From: Corynebacterium amycolatum
Lineage (GTDB): Bacteria; Actinomycetota; Actinomycetes; Mycobacteriales; Mycobacteriaceae
Direction: 5' to 3'
Length of the DNA: 64,000 nt
Assembly: GCF_016889425.1 (NCBI RefSeq)
Contig: NZ_CP069513.1
Span: forward strand, 558,001-622,000
Position 1 is the first letter of the stretch. The number at the start of each line of letters is the position of its first letter. The notes beneath the pieces are model-generated. The model worked only from the letters and a program-made list of their open reading frames with translations. It did no database searches and was not told where the DNA came from. Position numbers and translations under genes: made by a program. Positions 36,622-46,294 of the stretch are shown here, in pieces.

Positions 36622-38682
36622 ATGTCTGACCAGCCTCACTTCCCACATCTTCTCTCCTCTCTCGACGTCGGTCCTCTAACTCTGCGCAATCGCATCATCA
36701 TGGGTTCAATGCACTCCGGTCTGGAAGATCGCACCCGTGATATCCCCAAGCTGGCTGCCTATCTGGGTCGGCGTGCCGAAGGTGGCGTGGGACTCATCGT
36801 CACCGGCGGTTATGCTCCCAACATCGAGGGTTGGCTGACTCCGGCCGGTTCGATGATGGCGTCGAAGCGCATGGCGGACAATCACCGCCGCGTTACTGAC
36901 CTCGTGCACTCCCACGGCAGCCACATCGTGCTGCAGGTGCTGCACGCCGGTCGTTACAGCTACAGCCCGCTGGCTCGCTCCGCCAATACCGGTCAGTCAC
37001 CGATTAGCCCGTTTAAGGCTCATCGCCTCACCGGCTTTGATGTCTCACGCACCATTGGCGCTTATGTTCGCGCCGCGAAGCTCGCGAAACGCGCTGGTTA
37101 CGACGGCATTGAGGTTATGGGCTCCGAGGGTTACCTGCTCAACCAATTCCTGGCCGAGCGCACTAACCACCGCTCGGACAACTGGGGCGGCAGCGCCGAG
37201 GCTCGCATGCGTCTGCCCATCGAAATTGTTCGCCGCATTCGCGCCGAAGTGGGCGAGGACTTCCTGCTTCAGTACCGCATTTCGCTGCTTGACCTGGTGG
37301 AAGACGGCCAGACCTGGTCCGAGACCACTGAACTCGCGCAGCGTCTGGTCGAGGCTGGCGTCGATGTCTTCAACACCGGCATCGGCTGGCACGAAGCACG
37401 CGTCCCCACCATCGTTACGTCCGTGCCGCGCGCCGCATTCACGGATCTGACTGGTCGTCTCCGTTCGCTTGTCGACGTCCCGATCGCAGCCTCCAACCGA
37501 ATCAACCGCCCTGAGGTTGCGGAGAAGATCCTCGCTGACGGCAATGCGGACCTGATTTCCATGGCCCGCCCACTGCTGGCTGACCCGGACTTCGCCATCA
37601 AGGCGGGCGATGGTCGAGCTGACCAGATCAACACCTGTATCGCCTGTAACCAGGCCTGCCTGGACCACACCTTCGCGGCCAAGCGCTCCACCTGTTTGGT
37701 CAACCCGAAGGCGGCTTACGAAACCGAGCTGGTATCCGTGCCGGTTGCGAAGGACAAGGCCAAGCGCGTCGCCGTCATCGGCGCTGGTGTGGCTGGACTC
37801 GCTTTCGCGGAAGCCGCAGCTCAGCGCGGTCACCAGCCGGAGATTTTCGAGGCCGCCGATCAGATTGGTGGCCAGTTCAACCTCGCCGCACAGATTCCGG
37901 GCAAGGAGGACTACGGCGAGACGCTGAAGTACTTCTCACGTCGCCTGGAGGTGCTCGAAGTTCCGGTTCACCTGAACACGCGTGCCGACGTCGACGAGCT
38001 CAAGACCAAGTTTGACCACGTGATTGTGGCCACGGGTGTCACCCCACGAATCCCGGGCATTGACGGTATCGACCACGAGAAGGTCATTCGCTACGACGAG
38101 CTGCTCTCGGGTGCGAAGCAGGCCGGTAACAAGGTGGCCGTCATCGGTGCTGGTGGTATCGGTGTGGACGTGTGTGAGTACCTCACGCGCAAGCCGAACC
38201 AGACCATCGAGGCCTGGAAGGACGCCTGGGGCGTCGGTGACCCAGCGGAGTTCCGCGCGGGTCTGACCAAGCCGGGCACGGTCTCTGGCGCAGCTGAGGA
38301 GTTTGAGGTCGAGCGCGAGGTGCACCTGCTGCAGCGCAAGACCTCCCGCATCGGCAAGGGCCTGGGCAAGACCACTGGTTGGGTTCACCGTGCGGAGATT
38401 AAGAAGGCCGGTGTCAAGCAGTACACCGGCGTCACCTACAACCGTATCGATGACGAGGGTCTACACATCACCATCGATGAAAAGCCACAGGTCATCGCAG
38501 TTGACAACGTGATTGTCTGTACTGGACAGGTATCCAATCTGGACTGCCTGGGCGACAAGGATCGCGAAAGCGTCACCGGCGAGAACTCCAATGTCACCAT
38601 CATCGGCGGTGCAGACGTGGCCGCTGAGCTGGACGCAAAGCGTGCCATTCGCCAGGCCGTCGAGGTAGCGCTCGCGCTGTAG
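36622..38682 (+). CDS. fadH: 2,4-dienoyl-CoA reductase-type flavoprotein (old yellow enzyme fused to FAD/NADPH domain)
   Basis: 686 residues. The N-terminal TIM barrel binds FMN (LTLRNRIIMGSMHSGLED, QVLHAGRYSY) and includes GYDGIEVMGSEGYLLNQFLA with the SEGYL loop. The 4Fe-4S cysteines are in CIACNQACLDHTF and STCLVNPKA. Then come FAD (AVIGAGVAGLAFAEAAAQRG) and NADPH (VAVIGAGGIGVDVCEYL) sites. It reduces 2,4-dienoyl-CoA during beta-oxidation of unsaturated acids. A GATACT hexamer about 6 nt before the ATG is consistent with leaderless expression. Confidence 0.92.
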   Translation: MSDQPHFPHLLSSLDVGPLTLRNRIIMGSMHSGLEDRTRDIPKLAAYLGRRAEGGVGLIVTGGYAPNIEGWLTPAGSMMASKRMADNHRRVTDLVHSHGSHIVLQVLHAGRYSYSPLARSANTGQSPISPFKAHRLTGFDVSRTIGAYVRAAKLAKRAGYDGIEVMGSEGYLLNQFLAERTNHRSDNWGGSAEARMRLPIEIVRRIRAEVGEDFLLQYRISLLDLVEDGQTWSETTELAQRLVEAGVDVFNTGIGWHEARVPTIVTSVPRAAFTDLTGRLRSLVDVPIAASNRINRPEVAEKILADGNADLISMARPLLADPDFAIKAGDGRADQINTCIACNQACLDHTFAAKRSTCLVNPKAAYETELVSVPVAKDKAKRVAVIGAGVAGLAFAEAAAQRGHQPEIFEAADQIGGQFNLAAQIPGKEDYGETLKYFSRRLEVLEVPVHLNTRADVDELKTKFDHVIVATGVTPRIPGIDGIDHEKVIRYDELLSGAKQAGNKVAVIGAGGIGVDVCEYLTRKPNQTIEAWKDAWGVGDPAEFRAGLTKPGTVSGAAEEFEVEREVHLLQRKTSRIGKGLGKTTGWVHRAEIKKAGVKQYTGVTYNRIDDEGLHITIDEKPQVIAVDNVIVCTGQVSNLDCLGDKDRESVTGENSNVTIIGGADVAAELDAKRAIRQAVEVALAL

Positions 38683-38687
38683 GGCTG

Positions 38688-39350
38688 CTACCCCTCGTAG
38701 CGGTCGGTGTAGACGCGCTGCTCGAACTCGAAACGGCCCGGGTGAGCCGGGAACTCACCCGGGACACCGATGGCCAGCAACAGCGCTACCGCCACATCGG
38801 TGTCACCGGCACCGATAGCTTCCTTGACCTTCTGCTCACTAAAGCCCGTCATCGGGGAGCTAGCCCAACCAAAGGCGCTGGCAGTGACCATAGCGAAAGA
38901 AGCGGCAATCATGGCGTCGCGGATTGCGAACTCGCGGGAGAGACCCTTTTTCTCGCGGGCCTCATGGAAGGAGGTCATCGAGGCCTCCCGCTCAGCGGCG
39001 GCAACTTTGTCCCACAGGCCAGTGGCCTTGTTGGTCTCAACCAGGCGCGGAATACCGCGCTTCCAGCCGGTCGGCTCACCAATGAAAGCGAGTAGCAGCG
39101 GCGCATTGGCAACCTGCTTCTGACCACCGGCAGCTTCCACTACCTTCTGACGCACCTCAGGGTCCTCGATACGCACAATCGCGCGGGACTGAATGTTAAA
39201 GGCGCTGGGAGCTTCCAAAGATAGCTCCAGGAGGCGGCGCACGTCAGCGTCGTCAAGAGGTTCGTCCGCATAGACGCGTGTGGCACGACGGTTGCGGACG
39301 ATGTTCTCAAATTCGGTGGCGAACTGGTCGCGCGGAGAATGTGAAGTCAT
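38688..39350 (-). CDS. Nitroreductase-family FMN oxidoreductase
   Basis: 220 residues. FENIVRNRRATRVYADEPLD begins the FMN-binding RRxxRxY motif, with SLEAPSAFNIQS (phosphate contacts) and, near the middle, ASFAMVTASAFGWASSPMTG. Such proteins reduce nitro compounds, quinones or flavins using NAD(P)H. It follows ogt by 3 nt and is the last gene of a leftward three-gene operon. Confidence 0.88.
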   Translation of the reverse strand: MTSHSPRDQFATEFENIVRNRRATRVYADEPLDDADVRRLLELSLEAPSAFNIQSRAIVRIEDPEVRQKVVEAAGGQKQVANAPLLLAFIGEPTGWKRGIPRLVETNKATGLWDKVAAAEREASMTSFHEAREKKGLSREFAIRDAMIAASFAMVTASAFGWASSPMTGFSEQKVKEAIGAGDTDVAVALLLAIGVPGEFPAHPGRFEFEQRVYTDRYEG

Positions 39351-39353
39351 GCA

Positions 39354-39854
39354 TTAGAGATTAGCGGGTGGCCAACCTTCGAGTTCGAGTAGCCAGCGCT
39401 TCATTTCACGGCCACCGGCATAGGCACCGAAAGATCCCGCTCCCCCACTGGCGGGCACCACGCGGTGACAGGGAATCAGAATACCCAGCGGATTGGTGGC
39501 ACAGGCCGACCCGGCAGCCCTGGCGGCACGGGGTGAGCCGGCCATCTCGGCAAGCTCGCCATAGGTCACAACCTGGCCATACGGCACATCGCGCAGTGCG
39601 GTCAGAGCACGAGCGCGGAAAGAATCCTGCGTGAATACGTCGCAGTCCAGCGGCAGCGCAAACTCACGGCGCTGCCCGGCAAAATACTCGCGGAACTGCT
39701 GCGCCGCCAGTTCCGCCACCGCCTGCGCTTCGGGGTCGGCGGCGCTGGGGTCGTCGTCAAGCACGGGACCTAAGAGATTGACTTCGACGACCCCGCGAGC
39801 GGAGGTGGCGATTCCAAGCGCACCGAAGGGCGTTTCCACCTTGGCAATCACCAT
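39354..39854 (-). CDS. ogt: Methylated-DNA--protein-cysteine methyltransferase
   Basis: Suicide repair of O6-alkylguanine. 166 residues. The acceptor Cys is in ILIPCHRVVPASG, with the arginine-finger helix VTYGELAEMAGSPRAARAAG upstream and the FGAYAGGREMKRWLLELEG ending. It lacks an AdaA-type regulatory domain, so this is the stand-alone Ogt form. It lies between the hydrolase-like gene and the nitroreductase in one operon. Confidence 0.95.
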   Translation of the reverse strand: MVIAKVETPFGALGIATSARGVVEVNLLGPVLDDDPSAADPEAQAVAELAAQQFREYFAGQRREFALPLDCDVFTQDSFRARALTALRDVPYGQVVTYGELAEMAGSPRAARAAGSACATNPLGILIPCHRVVPASGGAGSFGAYAGGREMKRWLLELEGWPPANL

Positions 39855-39866
39855 GAAACCTCCTAC

Positions 39867-40814
39867 TTAGTCCTTGTTGGTCTGGAACCAGTCCAGCAGC
39901 TCGTCCCACTCCTTCTCGTGACCGGAGCGGAAGTAACCACCGTACCCCACACCCTTGCCGCCAGCCGGCTGAGCCTGACGCTTTTCAATCTTTTCAGCAG
40001 AGCTCATCACATTGGTAATCAGGTCTGCCGAGGACTCCTCAGTCCAGTAATCATCCGGAACGCGGATGGACAGGAACGGCTGCGGAGCCTTGGAGAAGCG
40101 ATTAGCGAAGTCAAACTCGGAATCGTCGAAGAAGTAGCCTTCCTTGCGAGCCCAGCGCGCCCACTGACGCATGACACCGTTCGGCGGTTCAACAGCCAGA
40201 CGCCACGCCGACGCCGGAATGTGGCCAGTAATGAAACCGCTTATCGGGCCCAGAATGTTAAAGATGAAGAATGCGCGGACCTTGCCCGCCACGGACGGCA
40301 CCTTGGAAATACGCATACCGCGGCAGTTGACCAGTGCTGCTGCGTCATAGGTGCCCTCGGAGCCGGCGTAGGCGATGCCGTGACCACCAACCGCGTGGCC
40401 GACAGCGAAGTGCGGCACGTCCGGGTAGGTCTCCTTGGCCCACTCGATCACACCCGGAATATCCTTGGTAATCCAGTCCGACATCCGGATGTCTTCATTG
40501 TTCTGGTCAGTCTTCAGAGCGGACTGGCCAATTCCGCGGTAGTCATAGGTGATAACGCCGTAGCCCTTTTCTGCCACGGTCTCAGCGAAACGGTGGTAGA
40601 AACCCTGCGGCACACCGGTACCGGAGTGAACGGTGATGATGCCGTTGGGAATGTTCTCTGGGTTCTCCTTCGGGCGGAACATGGTTCCGCGCAGCAGGAC
40701 GCGGTCATTAGCCGGGATAATGATGTCCTGCCGAGGGCACGGCTCCGGCAACTTCGGGCTCTTCGCGGAAAAACGGCTAATTCCAGTGGAAGTGGTTGAG
40801 GCTTCGGAGGTCAT
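39867..40814 (-). CDS. Alpha/beta-hydrolase-fold protein lacking the nucleophilic serine
   Basis: 315 residues of the COG4757-like alpha/beta-hydrolase group: GIITVHSGTGVPQGFYHRFA, YGVITYDYRGIGQSAL with the YDYRG strand, and the nucleophile elbow region PHFAVGHAVGGHGIAYAG. The elbow reads G-H-A-V-G instead of G-H-S-x-G; the Ala codon GCG is at 40392-40394 (residue 141). A C-terminal acid/His region follows less clearly. It may be a non-catalytic fold member or use another residue. First gene of the operon with ogt and nitroreductase. Confidence 0.8.
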   Translation of the reverse strand: MTSEASTTSTGISRFSAKSPKLPEPCPRQDIIIPANDRVLLRGTMFRPKENPENIPNGIITVHSGTGVPQGFYHRFAETVAEKGYGVITYDYRGIGQSALKTDQNNEDIRMSDWITKDIPGVIEWAKETYPDVPHFAVGHAVGGHGIAYAGSEGTYDAAALVNCRGMRISKVPSVAGKVRAFFIFNILGPISGFITGHIPASAWRLAVEPPNGVMRQWARWARKEGYFFDDSEFDFANRFSKAPQPFLSIRVPDDYWTEESSADLITNVMSSAEKIEKRQAQPAGGKGVGYGGYFRSGHEKEWDELLDWFQTNKD

Positions 40815-40923
40815 TTATGCAGTTCCTTCGAGTGGACTTAACAAGTGCATGATTTTGTATACACAATCTTAAAGTGTAAGGCTCATCACTTTCAGCGCTT
40901 TCGTGGAATTTGCCTCACGCGCG

Positions 40924-41817
40924 TTACAACTGCACATCCCCATAGGCGCGTTCGTCCTCGATCGGCTCCAGATGCGAGGAAATATGCACACCCGGGAAGC
41001 GCTCCCGCAGCTCATCCTCCATCGCAGTGAGCACATCGTGGCCGCGCTCGACGCTCCACGCGCCCGGCACCAGCACATGGAACTCAATGAACTGCTGATG
41101 CCCCGACACACGAGTGCGAATCTCGTGAACGTCAATGCCCCGACTCCGATTGCGGTGCGAGGCCAAAATCTCGTCCACCGCCACGCGGTCCTCGCCCTCC
41201 ATGGCCTTGTCCATCAGGCCGTTACCGGAATCGCGCAGCAGCTTGAAACCGGTGACCAGGATGTTTACGGCCACCGCCAGCGCGATAATCGGGTCGAGCC
41301 ACCACAGGCCAGTAATCCACACCAGAGCCACACCCGCCAGAACACCGGCGGAGGTCCACACATCGGTCATAAGATGCTTGCCGTCGGCGGTCAGCGCCAG
41401 GGAGTTATGCTGACGCCCGGCCCTAAGCAGAATCAGCGCCACCGCACCATTAACCACCGAGGCAATCACGGTCACGATGAGGCCCAGGCCGATCTGCTCA
41501 ATCGGCTGCGGGTGCACCAAACGCTCGATAGAGACATAAATAATCGCCGCCGCCGCCACGAAGATCATGGCACCTTCCAGCCCGGCCGAGAAGTACTCTG
41601 CCTTGGAATGGCCGAACTCATGGTCGCGGTCCGCGGGCCGCGCGATAACCTTGAGCACAATAATTGCGACAACTGCCGCAACCAGATTGACAATCGACTC
41701 CGTCGCGTCGGAAAGCAGGCCCACCGATCCGGTTAGAGTGTAGCCCCAAAACTTCAGCGCGATGGTGACGACCGCCGCCCCCACTGAAAGCCAACCAAAA
41801 CGAGATAAGTCCTGCAT
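40924..41817 (-). CDS. Cation diffusion facilitator (zinc/iron/manganese efflux)
   Basis: 297 residues with six membrane helices and a cytoplasmic C-terminal domain. The transport site is formed by SVGLLSDATESIVNL in helix 2 and TADGKHLMTDVWTSAG (His, Asp) in helix 5. The C-terminal metal-sensing part has VHEIRTRVSGHQQFIEFHV and HISSHLEP. The open frame runs further upstream, but ATG 41817 (MQDLSRFGWLSV) leaves a sensible N terminus and avoids overlap with the divergent helicase gene. Proton-driven export of divalent metal is inferred. Confidence 0.9.
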   Translation of the reverse strand: MQDLSRFGWLSVGAAVVTIALKFWGYTLTGSVGLLSDATESIVNLVAAVVAIIVLKVIARPADRDHEFGHSKAEYFSAGLEGAMIFVAAAAIIYVSIERLVHPQPIEQIGLGLIVTVIASVVNGAVALILLRAGRQHNSLALTADGKHLMTDVWTSAGVLAGVALVWITGLWWLDPIIALAVAVNILVTGFKLLRDSGNGLMDKAMEGEDRVAVDEILASHRNRSRGIDVHEIRTRVSGHQQFIEFHVLVPGAWSVERGHDVLTAMEDELRERFPGVHISSHLEPIEDERAYGDVQL

Positions 41818-41860
41818 ATGCGGGCACTTTACCCGCCTGTCCGGAGTTACTACCAGTTCT

Positions 41861-44278
41861 ATGAGCACCGATTTCCAGTTCAATTTGCAGAACATTTCTG
41901 CAGGCCTGCCGTTCGCGTCGCAGCTCGCCTCGCTTGCCGATGCCGTGCGCGACCACGACGTAGTAGTCCAGGCCCCACCGGGTACCGGCAAGACCACTTT
42001 GGTTCCACCGGCGGTGGCCAACACCCTAGGCGGACGCATTGTAGTCACGGCTCCCCGGCGCGTGGCGGTGCGCTCGGCGGCGCGGCGGTTGGCCCAACTG
42101 TCGGGCACGAAGCTCGGTGGGGAAGTTGGTTACTCGGTGCGTGGCGACGCCAAAGTCTCCCGCGCCACCCGCGTGGAGTTTGTCACTCCCGGTGTGCTGC
42201 TGCGTCGACTGCTGCGCGACGGCGACGTGGATGCCAGCGCGGTGCTCATCGACGAGGTGCACGAGCGCGGCTTGGACACCGACCTGGTGTTGGCGATGGT
42301 GCGCGACTTGCGGGATATCCGCGATGACCTGCGCCTTGTCGCTATGTCTGCGACGGTGGACGCACCGAAGTTCGCGGCCTTGCTCGGTGGCTCCACCCCG
42401 GCTCCCATTGTGGCGGCGGAGGCGGCAATCCACCCGCTGGATATTCGCTACTCGCCCTTCCCACAGCGGCTGGATGCGCGCGGTGTGACCGACGATTTCC
42501 TGCAGCACGTGGCAGCGCAGACCAGGACAATGGTGGAGGAAGCCGCCGGTGATGTGCTGGTTTTCCTCCCCGGGATCCGCGAGGTGGAACGCTGCGCAGG
42601 CTATATCGCCGACGCCTCAGATGCGACAGTGCTAACGCTGCATGGCCAGCAGAGCTCCGAAGAGCAGGACCGCGTGTTCCGTCGACAAGCGGACGGTAGG
42701 CGCGTGATTGTGTCCACCGCGATTGCGGAATCATCCGTGACCGTGCCGGGCGTGCGCGCCGTTGTCGACGCCTGCCTCACGCGCGGGCCGCGACTCGACA
42801 TCGCGCGTGGCTTCTCCGGCCTGGTCACCAGCTCGTGTGCGCAGTCCTCCGCGAACCAGCGCGCGGGCCGTGCGGGACGTGAGGGCCCGGGCATCGTGGT
42901 GCGCTGCGTCTCTCAGTCGGAGTTCGCGTCCTTTCCCGCCTGGCCCGCGCCGGAAATCGAGGTCGCCGACCTGACCCAAGCGCTCCTCGACGCCGCCGCG
43001 TGGGGCACGCCAGGGATGCAGGGACTCAAGCTTCTCGACGCCCCACCACCCCACCACACGGAGGCTGCAAACCGCATTCTCGCTGGCCTGGGTGCTGTTG
43101 ATGAGACCGGTGACATCACGGAGCTCGGACGCACCCTGGCTACCCTGCCGGTGCATCCACGCATGGGACGCGCGCTGCTGACCGCCACGGCCATGATGCC
43201 GGAGCACGCCGGCGCGGTCGCACGCGCGGTGGAGAAACTCACCGATGCCCGCGGCTTGGCCAAGCAGGTGCGCCGCATTGAGCTGGATACTGAAGCCCCC
43301 GCCAACCTGCTGTCCTCGGACATCCCCGCGCTGGTCACGGCCCTGGCCTGGCCGGATTTCATCGGGCGACGGCGCAGTGTGAACTCCGACGAGTACCTCT
43401 TCACCGGCGGCACCGCAGCGGAACTCGCCCGCGGTTCTGACTTGCACGGCCACGAGTGGATCGCGGCCGCCGACATCTCGCGGCTCTCCCACGGTCGTGC
43501 GCTAATCCGCGACGGCGAGGCAATCGACATGGAAATCGCCATGCTCGCCGCCGGCCACCTCGTCCGCACGGAGACCACGGCGCGCGTCGAACAGGGCCGC
43601 GTTCGCGCCCGTGAGCGCGACCTGCTCGGCGCCATCGAGCTGTCCTCCCGCCAGGTCTCCCCGACGCCCGAGCAGTGCATTGCCGCCAACTCCGCCTGGC
43701 TTGCCGGCACGCTTGCCGACGCCAGCCCCAACCTCGACCGCGACACCGAACAGCTCCGCCGCCGCATGGCCTTTCTCCACACTCATCGCGGTGCCCCATG
43801 GCCGGATGTCTCCCCCGCAGGGCTTGCGGCCCAGGCCGAGCTCCTCTTCGCTGGCGAGCTGGACCGCCCGACCCCTCCGACTTTGGATGCCGAGCATCTC
43901 CGCCGCCTGCTGCCCTGGCCGGAGGCCACGGACTTCGACCGGCTGGTACCCGAACGCCTGGAGGTCCCATCCGGTTCGAAGATTCGCCTGGAGTACCCGG
44001 AGGACCCCACCGACGAAGAGGCGCAGATTGTCCTGGCTGTGAAGTTGCAGGAGTGCTTTGGCCTGGCGGAGACCCCGCAGGTATTGGAAAAGCCGGTGAC
44101 AATGCATTTGCTGTCACCGGCTCAGCGACCACTCGCGGTCACTGGAGACTTGGAAAGTTTCTGGAATGGCGCCTACGCACAGGTTCGCTCCGAGATGCGG
44201 GGCCGTTACCCCAAGCATCCGTGGCCGGAGAACCCGTGGGAGGAGCAGGCTACTGCGAGAACGAAGCGCCGTCGTTAA
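41861..44278 (+). CDS. hrpB: ATP-dependent helicase HrpB
   Basis: 805-residue DEAH-type RNA helicase, the normal HrpB length. Motif I QAPPGTGKTTLVPPAVAN, motif Ia TAPRRVAVRSAA, motif II IDEVHERGLDTDL, motif III MSATVDAPKF, and motif VI QRAGRAGREGPG. The HrpB C-terminal domain follows (ECFGLAETPQVLEKPVTMHL and YAQVRSEMRGRYPKHPWPEN). ATG 41861 has TACTAC 7 nt ahead, so leaderless initiation is possible. Its cellular target is unknown. Confidence 0.93.
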   Translation: MSTDFQFNLQNISAGLPFASQLASLADAVRDHDVVVQAPPGTGKTTLVPPAVANTLGGRIVVTAPRRVAVRSAARRLAQLSGTKLGGEVGYSVRGDAKVSRATRVEFVTPGVLLRRLLRDGDVDASAVLIDEVHERGLDTDLVLAMVRDLRDIRDDLRLVAMSATVDAPKFAALLGGSTPAPIVAAEAAIHPLDIRYSPFPQRLDARGVTDDFLQHVAAQTRTMVEEAAGDVLVFLPGIREVERCAGYIADASDATVLTLHGQQSSEEQDRVFRRQADGRRVIVSTAIAESSVTVPGVRAVVDACLTRGPRLDIARGFSGLVTSSCAQSSANQRAGRAGREGPGIVVRCVSQSEFASFPAWPAPEIEVADLTQALLDAAAWGTPGMQGLKLLDAPPPHHTEAANRILAGLGAVDETGDITELGRTLATLPVHPRMGRALLTATAMMPEHAGAVARAVEKLTDARGLAKQVRRIELDTEAPANLLSSDIPALVTALAWPDFIGRRRSVNSDEYLFTGGTAAELARGSDLHGHEWIAAADISRLSHGRALIRDGEAIDMEIAMLAAGHLVRTETTARVEQGRVRARERDLLGAIELSSRQVSPTPEQCIAANSAWLAGTLADASPNLDRDTEQLRRRMAFLHTHRGAPWPDVSPAGLAAQAELLFAGELDRPTPPTLDAEHLRRLLPWPEATDFDRLVPERLEVPSGSKIRLEYPEDPTDEEAQIVLAVKLQECFGLAETPQVLEKPVTMHLLSPAQRPLAVTGDLESFWNGAYAQVRSEMRGRYPKHPWPENPWEEQATARTKRRR

Positions 44279-44298
44279 GCAGGCTCGTCGTTAAGCAG
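44270..44298. repeat. 16-bp tandem duplication across the ends of two convergent genes
   Basis: CGTCGTTAAGCAG occurs at 44270-44282 and 44286-44298. The TAA in the first copy ends hrpB, and the TTA in the second copy supplies the stop of the opposing glycosyltransferase gene. It looks like a small slippage duplication. Confidence 0.7.
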
Positions 44299-45490
44299 CT
44301 GCCTGCGCCCGCACGCGACTGGGTTTGTACCAGAGGTAGATTGCGTAGCCCAGGCAGGTGAAGAAGAGCACGCCGCCCATGATTCCCTGCATGTTGCCGT
44401 AGAACCACTGCCCCACGCCCGCAGCATGGCCGAAGTCGTTGCCCACGAAGACCTTGTACGGCGCCCACCAATGGGCGATCATGAACAAGGTGCCGACAAC
44501 GATGTTCCCGATCTCGCGGACGAAGAGCACCAGCGGCACAAAGACCATGACAATCGACCAGTGGTGGCTGACCGCGTACGGTCCAGCAAAGCTGACCGCC
44601 AGCGCGACGAAACCGAGGGCTGCGACCTCATAGCCATCGCGATGGTAGACCCACGCCACGAAAGCGGCAGCGATGGCGCCAAAGAGGAAGAAACCGTAGA
44701 TGCCAATATCGAGCGCAGTGCCCTCCACCCCGGCGCGGGCGAGCAGACCACTGAACGCCTGGTTGGCCTCGTAAGCCGGGGCGCCACCGCGGTTGCCGGC
44801 GAAGAACTCATCGGTCCAGAAGTAAATCGACTCTTTAAAGCGCACGGCGAAACCAATGGCGACGGTCACCAGGAACCAGCAGAAGCTCTTGGCCACGGCC
44901 GCAAAGTCACGGCGCATGAGGAACACCAGCGCATATGCCGCAGGGGTGATCTTGATACCCGCCGCGATACCCACGCCCAATCCACGTAGCTTCTTGGGCA
45001 AAAAGCCCAACACATCGGAGACCACCAGCAGCGCGAGGAAGACGTTGATCTGCCCGAAGAGCACGTTAGCGCGCAGCGGGTCGAGCAGCATCACCACCCC
45101 GAGCAGGCAGGTAGCCATCAGCTTCGGACACTCAGAGCCGAGACGAGTGAAGACCATCCACAGCATCGCCCACACCGCCGCCAGCGTGGCGAACGTCCAG
45201 ATGATTTGCAGGGTAACCGGCCCCGCCCAGGTCAGCGGGTAAAACAGCAGCGCTGCAAACGGTGGGTAGATGAAGCGGAAACCCGATCTGGTGGGAAACT
45301 CTGGGGAGTAGAGATCCTGGTCTCGTCGTAGCGCCCAGCCGGCGTCTTGGAAGACCTCGAGGTCCATCATGTAGGCAGTTGCCGCAAGATAGATGAAGTC
45401 GATGACAACGACCAGCGACACCAGCCCAAATACAATTGCCAAGATCCGTCTCTGCATGACGGAAAGCGTCGAGAGTCTGTCCATGAGCAT
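44291..45490 (-). CDS. GT87-family polyprenyl-phosphate-sugar glycosyltransferase (mannosyltransferase type)
   Basis: 399 residues, about ten to twelve membrane helices, with the acidic residue after helix 1 in YMMDLEVFQDAGWALRRDQD and YSPEFPTRSGFRFIYPPFAA. This is the GT-C pattern of the alpha-(1,2)-mannosyltransferases that decorate lipomannan/lipoarabinomannan in Corynebacteriales. Donor would be a polyprenyl-phosphate sugar used on the outer face. It is divergent from the YggS gene with 57 nt between starts, and convergent with hrpB. Confidence 0.85.
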   Translation of the reverse strand: MLMDRLSTLSVMQRRILAIVFGLVSLVVVIDFIYLAATAYMMDLEVFQDAGWALRRDQDLYSPEFPTRSGFRFIYPPFAALLFYPLTWAGPVTLQIIWTFATLAAVWAMLWMVFTRLGSECPKLMATCLLGVVMLLDPLRANVLFGQINVFLALLVVSDVLGFLPKKLRGLGVGIAAGIKITPAAYALVFLMRRDFAAVAKSFCWFLVTVAIGFAVRFKESIYFWTDEFFAGNRGGAPAYEANQAFSGLLARAGVEGTALDIGIYGFFLFGAIAAAFVAWVYHRDGYEVAALGFVALAVSFAGPYAVSHHWSIVMVFVPLVLFVREIGNIVVGTLFMIAHWWAPYKVFVGNDFGHAAGVGQWFYGNMQGIMGGVLFFTCLGYAIYLWYKPSRVRAQAAA

Positions 45491-45547
45491 GATTCGACAC
45501 TACCGCACAGTTCTTCCTACTCAGGCCTTAGAGTGGGAGGTATGTTC

Positions 45548-46264
45548 GTGGAAAACTATCGCAAGGTTCGCTCCGAGATCGACGACGCTTGCCGACGAGC
45601 CGGGCGTCAGCCCTCCGAGGTCCGTCTGCTGCCCGTCAGCAAGACTGTGCCTGTCGACGCCCTGGTGGAATCCTGGCCGGAGCTCGCGGCAGCCGGCTGC
45701 GCTGGCCTGGCGGAAAACCGCGTCCAGGAAGCGGTGGCCAAGGCGGAGGTATTCCGGGAGGCCTTCGGCGAGAAAGCACCACATATGGCCATCATTGGTC
45801 CACTGCAGACGAATAAGGCAGGCCATTTAGTCAGCTGTGCTGATGAGTTTCAGGCGCTGGACCGACCGAAGGTGGCCGGAGCGCTGCAGCGCCACTTGGC
45901 TGATTCCGAGCGCACACTTGATGTGCTGATTCAGGTCAATGTCTCCCGCGAGCCGCAGAAGTCGGGCCTGGCGCCGAGCCACGCAGCGGAGTTTGTCCGC
46001 ATGTTCGGCCCCGATGGCGAGTACCCGAACCTGCGCCTGCGCGGGTTTATGACCATCGCGGCCCAGAATGACCCGAATGTCCGCGAGACCTTCGCGGAGC
46101 TGCGCGATCTGCGCGACAGTCTGCTCGGGGATTTGCCGGAGGGCGTCAGCCTCGACGAACTGTCGATGGGTATGTCCGGCGACTACCGCGAAGCCATCGC
46201 CGAGGGAGCGACCACCGTGCGTGTGGGACGCGCTATCTTCGGTGAACGCTCGTATAAAAAATAA
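45548..46264 (+). CDS. PLP homeostasis protein (YggS/PLPBP)
   Basis: 238 residues, a single-domain alanine-racemase-like barrel that binds pyridoxal phosphate without known catalysis and balances the PLP supply. PLP lysine in LLPVSKTVPVDAL, then AENRVQEAVAKAE, HMAIIGPLQTNKAGHL, LRLRGFMTIAA and LSMGMSGDYREAIAEGATTV with VRVGRAIFGER. GTG 45548 is chosen because GGGAGG (45535-45540) lies 7 nt upstream; the ATG at 45542 would be only one base from it. Confidence 0.9.
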   Translation: MENYRKVRSEIDDACRRAGRQPSEVRLLPVSKTVPVDALVESWPELAAAGCAGLAENRVQEAVAKAEVFREAFGEKAPHMAIIGPLQTNKAGHLVSCADEFQALDRPKVAGALQRHLADSERTLDVLIQVNVSREPQKSGLAPSHAAEFVRMFGPDGEYPNLRLRGFMTIAAQNDPNVRETFAELRDLRDSLLGDLPEGVSLDELSMGMSGDYREAIAEGATTVRVGRAIFGERSYKK

Positions 46265-46294
46265 AGGTAATCAAATGAAGGTAATCTCAGTGCC

